A program made the position numbers and the translations under genes. A stretch of DNA of 5,231 nt from Rikenellaceae bacterium (GTDB lineage: Bacteria; Bacteroidota; Bacteroidia; Bacteroidales; UBA932): contig DOSU01000173.1 in the NCBI GenBank assembly GCA_003513895.1, positions 1-5,231 of the forward strand. Reading direction: 5' to 3'. The notes under the pieces were generated by a model. That model worked only from the letters and a program-made list of their open reading frames with translations, was not told the DNA's origin and did no database searches. Of the stretch, positions 1-5,227 are shown piece by piece (the first letter of the stretch is position 1; each line of letters opens with the position of its first letter).

Positions 1-153
1 GTCGCAGTATGTACAGCCTCCAAGTCCGGCAGTTCCGTCGCGGTTTGGGCATGTGAATCCGGCATCTATTACGATTTTCTGAAGGCGGTTGCCATACTTC
101 TCTTTGAAGTATCCTACGAATGAATTGTATCTTCTGTTGTTGTTGAACCTCAT
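1..153 (-). CDS. YhcC-type (TIGR01212) radical SAM protein, N-terminal 51 codons only (runs off the window)
   Basis: Reading the minus strand from the ATG at 153-151 gives an uninterrupted 51-residue frame to the window edge. It starts MRFNNNRRYNSFVGYFKEKY and goes on to the family hallmark DAGFTCPNRDGT followed by GGCTYC. The three cysteines C35, C47 and C50 form the C-x11-C-x2-C cluster that binds the [4Fe-4S] centre in this subfamily, with wider spacing than the classical CxxxCxxC. The family is a conserved, presumably cytosolic radical SAM group related to E. coli YhcC; its substrate is not established to my knowledge. The gene begins 21 nt after the stop of the YhcH-family gene on the same strand and has no obvious promoter of its own, so cotranscription is likely. 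There is no Shine-Dalgarno; the leader is A-rich, as usual in Bacteroidetes. Most of the protein lies outside the window, so completeness cannot be judged. The family call is strong because the motif is distinctive. Confidence 0.88.
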   Translation of the reverse strand, partial: MRFNNNRRYNSFVGYFKEKYGNRLQKIVIDAGFTCPNRDGTAGLGGCTYCD

Positions 154-174
154 TAAGTGCTTTTATGGCAGAAA

Positions 175-621
175 CTACATTTTTACTTTAATTATCGCCT
201 TTTTTATAAAACCTTCTCCAATTAGAGGAGCATGTGCATCATGCGGGAAAATAACAGCTAAATTATCTTCACCCAGGCTTATGAAATTTTCAGGTATCTC
301 TTCCAGAAAAGCAATATCCTTCTGTTCGTCGTAATTAATGTTGTCGCACATGCAACGGCTTCTGTCCCGAATACCGATAGTTTCGGACCCTGTAAGGACA
401 ATGTGAATGTCGATATATGAATCATGTACCTCAAGTTTAGGTATTTCGATGCCTTTCCCCGGACCTTCCCATATTTTGCAGTATATCTCCTTTCCAACAA
501 CAGGATATTCTCCGGGCTCCAGAGTGTGAAGGTTGGTTTTCAAAATGTATGTGTACACTTTCTCGAAACGAGGATGAATATTTAAATATCGTTCAAAACC
601 TCTTATTGAATCAACTATCAT
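175..621 (-). CDS. YhcH/YjgK/YiaL (DUF386) family cupin, putative sugar anomerase
   Basis: This complete 148-residue protein matches the usual family length of about 150. The core metal-binding pattern is visible: E64-V-H66 in KLEVH, then D71-I-H73 in YIDIHIVLTGSETIG, and H127 in the late FPHDAHAP segment. In this cupin family E64, H66, H73 and H127 would be the expected metal ligands. Relatives include E. coli NanQ (YhcH), reported as an N-acetylneuraminate anomerase, TabA (YjgK), linked to biofilm formation, and EbgC. The common theme is cyclic sugar handling in the cytosol, and no signal peptide is present here. The ATG at 621-619 lies about 20 nt downstream of a TATATTTG box on the same strand, so the leader would be short. 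The gene is divergent from the murein-turnover cluster and upstream of a radical SAM gene. The family is clear, but the substrate is not: sialic acid, MurNAc/GlcNAc derivatives and others are all possible. Confidence 0.9.
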   Translation of the reverse strand: MIVDSIRGFERYLNIHPRFEKVYTYILKTNLHTLEPGEYPVVGKEIYCKIWEGPGKGIEIPKLEVHDSYIDIHIVLTGSETIGIRDRSRCMCDNINYDEQKDIAFLEEIPENFISLGEDNLAVIFPHDAHAPLIGEGFIKKAIIKVKM

Positions 622-639
622 AAACGGTAAATTTTAGCG

Positions 640-647
640 CAAATATA
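640..647 (-). promoter_or_regulatory. Bacteroidetes -7 box for the YhcH-family/radical SAM unit
   Basis: The minus strand reads TATATTTG, an exact match to the Bacteroidetes primary-sigma -7 consensus TAnnTTTG. It would start transcription near 634, about a dozen bases before the ATG at 621. The -33 element is weak: only GTTAG-like bases lie about 20 nt upstream. An 8-mer in A/T-rich DNA can occur by chance, so the position relative to the gene is the main support. Confidence 0.5.
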
Positions 648-648
648 A

Positions 649-656
649 TATCTTTG
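649..656 (+). promoter_or_regulatory. Bacteroidetes -7 box for the murein-turnover cluster
   Basis: TATCTTTG matches TAnnTTTG exactly. It lies 37 nt before the GHL10 start codon and would give a leader of roughly 30 nt. No good TTTG -33 element is seen at the expected spacing (around 626-629). This is the only promoter-like site upstream of the three-gene cluster, whose internal gaps (8 and 31 nt) show no further matching box. Confidence 0.55.
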
Positions 657-693
657 TAGTATTAACTAACCCTTAATTATTGTATCAAAGCCA

Positions 694-2235
694 ATGAAGA
701 ATCTAATTGCAGCATTTTTAACGGTTTCGCTGTTTCTGCTGACCTCTGCCCAGCTTAAAGCGGGCTACGACGGAAAGCATGAATGGAGGGCGGTATGGAT
801 AGCTACTGTAAATAATATTGACTGGCCTTCCAAGCCGGGGCTCAGTACTCAGGAGCAGCAAAAAGAGCTTATCGCATATCTTGATTTGTTCAAGAGTCTT
901 AATTTTAATGCCGTTGTGTTACAGGTAAGACCAGCTGCCGATGCTTTCTATATTTCAAAGAACGAACCCTGGTCTATATATTTAACGGGCGATCAGAAAA
1001 AGAGCCCGTCTCCGCTATATGATCCTCTTGCATTTGCAATAGAGGAGGCGCACAAGAGGGGAATTGAACTGCACGCATGGCTCAATCCATACAGAGTGAG
1101 CCAGAATGTCGAAAATATTAAAGACATGTCGCCGGATCATATATACCGTAAAAGACCGGATCTTTTTGTAAAACACGGGAATAAACTTTATTTCGACCCT
1201 GCATATCCCGAAACAAGGGAGTTTCTTACAAAGGTTATTAAAGACCTTGTAACAAGATACGATTTGGATGGGATTCACTTCGACGACTATTTTTATCCAA
1301 ACAACGATTTTTCCGACGAATCGTCTTTCGCAAAATATCCGAGAGGATATAAAAAAGAGGATAAGATGGTGTGGAGAAGAGAAAATGTGGATATAGTCGT
1401 GAAAATGCTCCGTGACACAATAAAATCCGTTAAACCGTTCATGAAGTTTGGTATCAGCCCGTATGCTGTGTGGCGTAATTTGAGAGATGATCCAAAGGGG
1501 TCGGATACCAAAAGTTATGGATATACAAATTATGACCATCTTCATGCAGATATTCTTAAATGGATGGAATCCGGCTGGCTGGACTATATTCTGCCTCAGC
1601 TCTATTTCAACATAGGTTATCCTGCAGCCGATTTTACCGTATTGGCAAAATGGTGGAGAGACTACTCTGCCGGAACACCTGTATACGGCGGGCTTGGCAC
1701 TTACCGCCTTGATGCAAATTCAAAAATTGAAGCATGGAGAACGCCTCTTGAAATTAAGAACCAGGCTCTAATGCTCAGGGAGATGGATAATTATCAGGGT
1801 GTTTGCTACTTCAACGCGAAAAATCTGAAAGACAATAAATTAGGAGTAAATTCTGTGTTTAAAGAACTGTATTCAAGTCCGGCAATTGTTCCTCAGTTGC
1901 GTGGTTTTGAAACAACACCTCCGGCAGTTCCGGAAGGTGCGGTTATGAGCATAAAAGGGGAAACTGTGAATTTTAAATGGAAGGGAGAGGCTCTGCCAAA
2001 AGGAAACTCTTCTATTGAAAAATGCAACTCGGAGAGAGCATATTATTATCTTGTTTATAAATTTAAAAAGGGAGAGACTCCAAACTTTTCAAAAGGAGAA
2101 TCTATTCTTACACTCACCGGGGAAACAGGTTTTTCTATAGAAGCAGTTCAGGCAAAGGAATATGATTTCTATGTGTCTGCGCTCGACCGACTGTATAACG
2201 AAAGCAATGCTGTAAAATTTAATCAGGTAAAATAA
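694..2235 (+). CDS. Secreted GHL10/DUF187 family glycoside hydrolase (DigH/YddW-like)
   Basis: The 513-residue protein opens with a Sec signal peptide (K2, a hydrophobic run 4-17, likely cleavage after A19 or A23, no lipobox cysteine). The GHL10 barrel follows, about residues 29-390, with the family blocks in order: EWRAVWIATVNNIDWPS (30-46), NAVVLQVRPAADAFY, GIELHAWLNPYRV, then DLDGIHFDDYFYP with D197 and D198 as acidic active-site candidates, FGISPYAVWRN and LDYILPQLYFNIGYP. A C-terminal beta domain (about 400-513) ending VSALDRLYNES looks fibronectin type III-like. E. coli DigH (YddW) in this family hydrolyses peptide-free (denuded) peptidoglycan glycan strands at the divisome. By analogy this enzyme acts on murein glycan in the periplasm, or on the cell surface. 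It is the first gene of the cluster, and the NlpC/P60 gene follows 8 nt after its stop. Length and motifs are normal for the family. Substrate is inferred, not shown. Confidence 0.88.
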   Translation: MKNLIAAFLTVSLFLLTSAQLKAGYDGKHEWRAVWIATVNNIDWPSKPGLSTQEQQKELIAYLDLFKSLNFNAVVLQVRPAADAFYISKNEPWSIYLTGDQKKSPSPLYDPLAFAIEEAHKRGIELHAWLNPYRVSQNVENIKDMSPDHIYRKRPDLFVKHGNKLYFDPAYPETREFLTKVIKDLVTRYDLDGIHFDDYFYPNNDFSDESSFAKYPRGYKKEDKMVWRRENVDIVVKMLRDTIKSVKPFMKFGISPYAVWRNLRDDPKGSDTKSYGYTNYDHLHADILKWMESGWLDYILPQLYFNIGYPAADFTVLAKWWRDYSAGTPVYGGLGTYRLDANSKIEAWRTPLEIKNQALMLREMDNYQGVCYFNAKNLKDNKLGVNSVFKELYSSPAIVPQLRGFETTPPAVPEGAVMSIKGETVNFKWKGEALPKGNSSIEKCNSERAYYYLVYKFKKGETPNFSKGESILTLTGETGFSIEAVQAKEYDFYVSALDRLYNESNAVKFNQVK

Positions 2236-2243
2236 ATCATTAA

Positions 2244-3455
2244 ATGAATATGAAAAGATATATGTTTATTCTGGCTGCATTTATTGTAGCTCTCTCGTTT
2301 CAGATAGAGACAGATAAGGAAAAAATTGAGGCTCAGTTTTCAAAAATTTCTGCAACGGTAAAGGGAGAATTTGCTCCTGACCGCAGGTTAAAAACTTTCG
2401 AGCCTTTTCTAACTATCCCGGAAAACGGAGGAAATCTCATTTTAAAAGGTTCGACAACAGAAGCTGCTGCAAAAAAAGCCCTTGTTGCAAAACTTGCCGA
2501 AGCCGGCCTTAATGTAATTGATAGTATGGTCATTCTTCCGGATCCTGCACTTTTAGGTAAAACTTACGGAATAACAAACCAGTCTGTTGTGAATTTCAGG
2601 TATTCGCCTACATATTCGGCTGAGTCTGCAACACAAACTATTCTGGGAACACCCGTACGGATTCTGGAGAAAAAAAGCGGCTGGACAAGAGCAATTACTC
2701 CTGAGGGATATATTGCATGGGTAAGTTCCGGCAGCATTGCACCTATGACAGAGCAGGAATTCAACAACTGGAGAGATGCGAAAAAACTAATCATAACAAC
2801 ACATTATACTCTTCTCCGTTATACTGCCTCTCAAAAATCACAGGTAGTTATGGATGGTGTTTGGGGCGGTATTGTTAAATTAATTTCCACTTCCGGCAAA
2901 TATTATAAAGTCTCTCTGCCGGACGGAAGAGAAGCATATCTTCTTAAGGCGCATGCTGCCGATTTTAATAAATGGATAAATACACGCGTACCATCTCCCG
3001 AAAATATAATTGCCACAGCCAAACAGTTCCTTGGATTTCCATATATGTGGGGCGGCACATCAATTAAGGCGATGGACTGCTCCGGATTTACAAAAACAGC
3101 ATTTTTCCTGAATGGGATTATTCTTGAAAGAGATGCATCTCAACAGGCTCTTACCGGAGACGATGTAGACATGTCCAATGGATACGATAATCTTAAAACC
3201 GGAGACCTGCTGTTTTTTGGATCTAAAGCCACAGAAAGCAGGAGAGAGAGGATTACCCACGTTGCCATATACATTGGCGGCGGAGAATTTATACATTCTG
3301 CCACATCGGTGAGAATAAATTCACTTATTCCAGTGGCATCCAATTATTACGATGGAACAACCAGGCTCGTAAGGGCAAAAAGAATTCTCACCAAAGTGGA
3401 TTCCGACAGCGATATTGTTTCAATCATTAAACATCCGTGGTACTTTGGAAACTAA
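2244..3455 (+). CDS. Secreted SH3b-NlpC/P60 cysteine peptidase, YkfC-like gamma-D-glutamyl-L-diamino acid endopeptidase
   Basis: This is a 403-residue exported protein. The signal peptide (MNMKRYMFILAAFIVALS) has no lipobox; an ATG two codons downstream (2250) is an equally plausible start. After it come a small alpha/beta segment (about 60-102, ending VILPDP), an SH3b domain (about 109-166, GITNQSVVNFRYSPTYS to GYIAWV), a second SH3b (about 177-238) and the NlpC/P60 domain (about 252-380). The catalytic set is intact: C279 in MDCSGF, H339 in THVAIYIGGG and H351 in EFIHSATS. The YMWGGTS and RDASQQ segments are typical of YkfC-type enzymes, in which residues around the catalytic cysteine (here D278 and S280) hold the free amino terminus of L-Ala. 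Such enzymes cut L-Ala-gamma-D-Glu from the diamino acid of stem peptides. The dipeptide epimerase encoded next would use that product, which supports the assignment. It should act in the periplasm. Confidence 0.9.
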   Translation: MNMKRYMFILAAFIVALSFQIETDKEKIEAQFSKISATVKGEFAPDRRLKTFEPFLTIPENGGNLILKGSTTEAAAKKALVAKLAEAGLNVIDSMVILPDPALLGKTYGITNQSVVNFRYSPTYSAESATQTILGTPVRILEKKSGWTRAITPEGYIAWVSSGSIAPMTEQEFNNWRDAKKLIITTHYTLLRYTASQKSQVVMDGVWGGIVKLISTSGKYYKVSLPDGREAYLLKAHAADFNKWINTRVPSPENIIATAKQFLGFPYMWGGTSIKAMDCSGFTKTAFFLNGIILERDASQQALTGDDVDMSNGYDNLKTGDLLFFGSKATESRRERITHVAIYIGGGEFIHSATSVRINSLIPVASNYYDGTTRLVRAKRILTKVDSDSDIVSIIKHPWYFGN

Positions 3456-3486
3456 TTCAAAATTAATTTATTAAAAGATATCTCTT

Positions 3487-4635
3487 ATGACATTAACTAC
3501 CAGGAGAAACTTTCTTAAATCGGCAGGTTTGTTAACGGCTGCCGCAGCAATTATAAATCCTTTTGATCTGTTTGCTCAAAGCAAGGGCAAAGGAGTAAAA
3601 GGTGGAAGCAAAAAAATGGTGCTCACATTCCGTTCATTTGATGCTCAAATGAGGCATGTATTTACAATTGCAAACTCGTCAAGAACCACAACCCCAATAG
3701 TTCTCACAGAAATTGAATGGGATGGTTATGTAGGATACGGAGAGGCTGCAATGCCTCCTTATCTCGGAGAAACGCAAGCTTCGGTAATTGAATTTCTAAA
3801 AAAGGTAGATCTTTCCAGATTCAGTTCTCCTTTTGAAATTCAGGACATACTTACATATGTAGACTCCATTACATCCAACAATACAGCGGCAAAGGCTTCT
3901 GTAGACATAGCTCTTCATGACCTTGTGGGCAAGATTATGGGCCAGCCCTGGTGGAAAATATGGGGCTTTAATCCCGCAATAACTCCAAATACCTCTTTTA
4001 CCGTTGGCCTTGATACCGAAGAAGTTGTAAAGGAAAAAACTCGCGAAGCCTCGCCATATAAAGTAATAAAAGTAAAACTGGGAAGGGACGAAAAGACCGA
4101 CAAAATGATGGTCAATGCAATCCGTTCCGTAACCGATACAATTATTTGTGTCGATGCAAACCAGGGATGGAAAGACAAGCATTATGCACTTGAGATGATA
4201 AACTGGCTTAACGAGAGAAATGTAAATATGATCGAACAGCCGATGCCAAAGCTTCTGCTCGACGAGGCGGCATGGCTCACTGAACGCAGTCCTCTGCCGG
4301 TGATTGCCGATGAGGCTTGCCAGAGGCTCACCGATATTCACAAATTAAAGGGAGCATATCATGGTATCAACATCAAACTAATGAAATGTACCGGATTGCG
4401 TGAAGCAAGGGAGATGGTTACACTTGCAAAGGCTTTTAACATGCGTCTGATGATGGGTTGTATGACAGAAACGTCCTGTGCAATTTCGGCAGCTGCTCAG
4501 CTTGCTCCCGAAATGGAATGGGCCGATCTGGACGGAAACCTGCTTATTTCAAATGATGTCTTTTCAGGGATGAAAATTGTTGACGGCAAAGTTACATTGA
4601 GCGACACTCCCGGCATTGGAGCAATAAAAATCTAA
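3487..4635 (+). CDS. Tat-exported dipeptide epimerase (L-Ala-D/L-Glu epimerase type), enolase superfamily
   Basis: The 382-residue protein has a twin-arginine signal (TTRRNFLK, R6-R7, alanine-rich core, likely cleavage after A30 in LFAQS), then an enolase/muconate-lactonizing-enzyme type fold. Catalytic residues are complete: the KxK pair K195/K197, metal ligands D223 (VDANQGW), E250 (IEQP) and D275 (ADE), and the opposite base K297 (NIKLMK). The late DLDGN motif (D347, D349) is the DxD signature that binds the dipeptide amino group in dipeptide epimerases and separates them from muconate cycloisomerases, a common misannotation. The expected reaction is Mg2+-dependent epimerisation of L-Ala-D-Glu to L-Ala-L-Glu in murein recycling. 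The gene lies 31 nt after the NlpC/P60 gene that would supply the dipeptide. Export is unusual, since the E. coli and Bacillus enzymes are cytoplasmic. Exact dipeptide specificity varies in this family and cannot be read here. Confidence 0.9.
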   Translation: MTLTTRRNFLKSAGLLTAAAAIINPFDLFAQSKGKGVKGGSKKMVLTFRSFDAQMRHVFTIANSSRTTTPIVLTEIEWDGYVGYGEAAMPPYLGETQASVIEFLKKVDLSRFSSPFEIQDILTYVDSITSNNTAAKASVDIALHDLVGKIMGQPWWKIWGFNPAITPNTSFTVGLDTEEVVKEKTREASPYKVIKVKLGRDEKTDKMMVNAIRSVTDTIICVDANQGWKDKHYALEMINWLNERNVNMIEQPMPKLLLDEAAWLTERSPLPVIADEACQRLTDIHKLKGAYHGINIKLMKCTGLREAREMVTLAKAFNMRLMMGCMTETSCAISAAAQLAPEMEWADLDGNLLISNDVFSGMKIVDGKVTLSDTPGIGAIKI

Positions 4636-4650
4636 ATTGAAATATTTTAC

Positions 4651-4658
4651 TACCTTTG
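4651..4658 (+). promoter_or_regulatory. Bacteroidetes -7 box for the 90-codon gene
   Basis: TACCTTTG matches TAnnTTTG exactly and lies 19 nt before the ATG at 4678, so the leader would be about 14 nt. A TTG at 4637-4639 is too close to serve as a normal -33 element. No terminator is visible between the epimerase stop (4635) and this box, so read-through from the upstream operon is also possible. Confidence 0.6.
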
Positions 4659-4677
4659 CGGCAAATTAAAACAAATT

Positions 4678-4950
4678 ATGGCAAGTATTAGAATTATTAA
4701 AAAAGATATCGATTTTCTTATAAGCGAGGTGGTATCGGATTGCTGGGCATTTATTTATATCCATCAGGATAAAAAAGCCGACGAAGCTGTTGCAGTCATG
4801 AACAGTGCAATTGAACTTAGAAATGATCTCTTTGCAAGAATTAACAAGTTCGATAAAGCCGAAGCAAAAAAGCATTTTAAAGCTGTCAACCAGGATTTGC
4901 TTAAAGGCGTAGACGGTCTTTTTGTACGCATTAGCGCACTGGCTAAATAA
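4678..4950 (+). CDS. Conserved-looking small helical protein of unknown function (90 aa)
   Basis: I cannot assign a function. The protein begins MASIRIIKKDIDFLISEVVS and appears almost wholly alpha-helical, with amphipathic segments at about 8-30, 33-57 and 59-88. It is rich in Lys, Asp, Glu and Ala and has no signal peptide, membrane segment or metal-binding cluster; it has one cysteine (C22, next to W23). It is therefore probably a soluble cytosolic protein, perhaps a helical bundle. The overall look resembles short hypothetical proteins common in Bacteroidetes, but I recall no named domain. That it is a real gene is supported by its own TACCTTTG box 19 nt upstream, an A-rich leader, a codon pattern like the neighbours and a strong hairpin terminator 30 nt past its stop. 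It therefore forms a monocistronic unit, independent of the murein cluster or only partly linked to it by read-through. Confidence 0.8.
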   Translation: MASIRIIKKDIDFLISEVVSDCWAFIYIHQDKKADEAVAVMNSAIELRNDLFARINKFDKAEAKKHFKAVNQDLLKGVDGLFVRISALAK

Positions 4951-4979
4951 GTAGAATCCTTTTTCTTAACCAAAACTTC

Positions 4980-5020
4980 AATAAAACGAGGCTAACCCAA
5001 ATGGTTGGTCTCGTTTTATT
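4980..5020. terminator. Strong, probably bidirectional hairpin terminator
   Basis: Bases 4980-4997 pair with 5003-5020 over 18 positions, 16 Watson-Crick and two G-U/U-G (4991 with 5009, 4993 with 5007), closing a five-base CAAAT loop. The 3' arm ends TTTTATTT, which gives the U-rich exit on the plus strand. The 5' arm begins AATAAAA, which gives a U-rich exit on the minus strand as well. It lies 29 nt after the stop of the 90-codon gene and would also stop leftward transcription from beyond the window. Confidence 0.88.
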
Positions 5021-5118
5021 TGGTCTCCGGCTGCGAGTTGTGTTTTTTCTATGTCATTTACACACTGCCTACTAATTGCTTTGGGCTTGTGCGTCCTCGC
5101 TGCGTTTCACTCCGTTCC

Positions 5119-5146
5119 GGCCGAATGGTCTGCCAACCGAATGGTT
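5119..5146. repeat. Tandem mini-hairpins containing the direct repeat CCGAATGGT
   Basis: CCGAATGGT occurs at 5121-5129 and 5137-5145, a 16-nt period. Each copy is the centre of a small stem-loop with the same GAAT loop: GGCC/GGTC at 5119-5130 (one G-T pair) and AACC/GGTT at 5135-5146. The stem tips differ but stay paired, which hints at structure rather than a simple duplication. With only four base pairs each they could also be chance. Confidence 0.4.
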
Positions 5147-5186
5147 AATAAACCGCACCACCTATAAACGAAGTAAATCAGGTATT

Positions 5187-5227
5187 TGCTAAGAAGACGC
5201 AGAGATATTCTCTTCGTCTTCTTAGCA
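5187..5227. repeat. 41-bp near-perfect palindrome at the window edge
   Basis: Bases 5187-5199 pair with 5215-5227 (13 pairs, TGCTAAGAAGACG against CGTCTTCTTAGCA). After one C/T mismatch (5200 and 5214), 5201-5205 pair with 5209-5213 (AGAGA/TCTCT) around a TAT loop. No T-run follows on the plus strand within the few bases left, nor on the minus strand (AAATACC), so it does not look like a standard intrinsic terminator. It could be an interspersed palindromic element or an RNA hairpin. Confidence 0.65.

Larger units (their letters stand above)
622..693. promoter_or_regulatory. 72-bp divergent intergenic control region
   Basis: This is the only non-coding stretch between the leftward YhcH-family gene and the rightward GHL10 gene, so it must contain any promoters specific to both. 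It is strongly A/T-rich and holds two opposed TAnnTTTG boxes, listed separately. No convincing -33 TTTG element lies at the expected distance on either strand, and I see no strong inverted repeat that would suggest an operator. No riboswitch-sized leader fits here, because both predicted transcripts would start within about 15 to 35 nt of their start codons. Confidence 0.6.

Noticed and set aside
89..334. 81-codon plus-strand open frame
   Set aside because: It lies antisense across the start of the radical SAM gene and the end of the YhcH-family gene, both of which have clear family motifs; its own translation has no recognisable domain.
1015..1545. 176-codon minus-strand open frame
   Set aside because: It is fully antisense to the conserved GHL10 barrel, is rich in Ile, Phe, Cys and His as expected of a shadow frame, and has no leader or promoter.
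3796..4341. 181-codon minus-strand open frame
   Set aside because: It is antisense to the catalytic core of the epimerase, where the plus-strand motifs are unmistakable; it is a shadow.
3487..4635. Annotation as muconate cycloisomerase
   Set aside because: The fold is shared, but the DLDGN motif (D347, D349) and the NlpC/P60 neighbour indicate a dipeptide epimerase.
4637..4658. TTG at 4637-4639 as a -33 element paired with TACCTTTG
   Set aside because: The spacer is only 11 nt, well short of the roughly 19-21 nt expected for Bacteroidetes promoters.
4764..4973. Minus-strand open frames opposite the 90-codon gene
   Set aside because: The plus-strand frame has a promoter box, leader and terminator in the right places; the antisense frames have none, and their Ser/Leu-rich composition fits a shadow.
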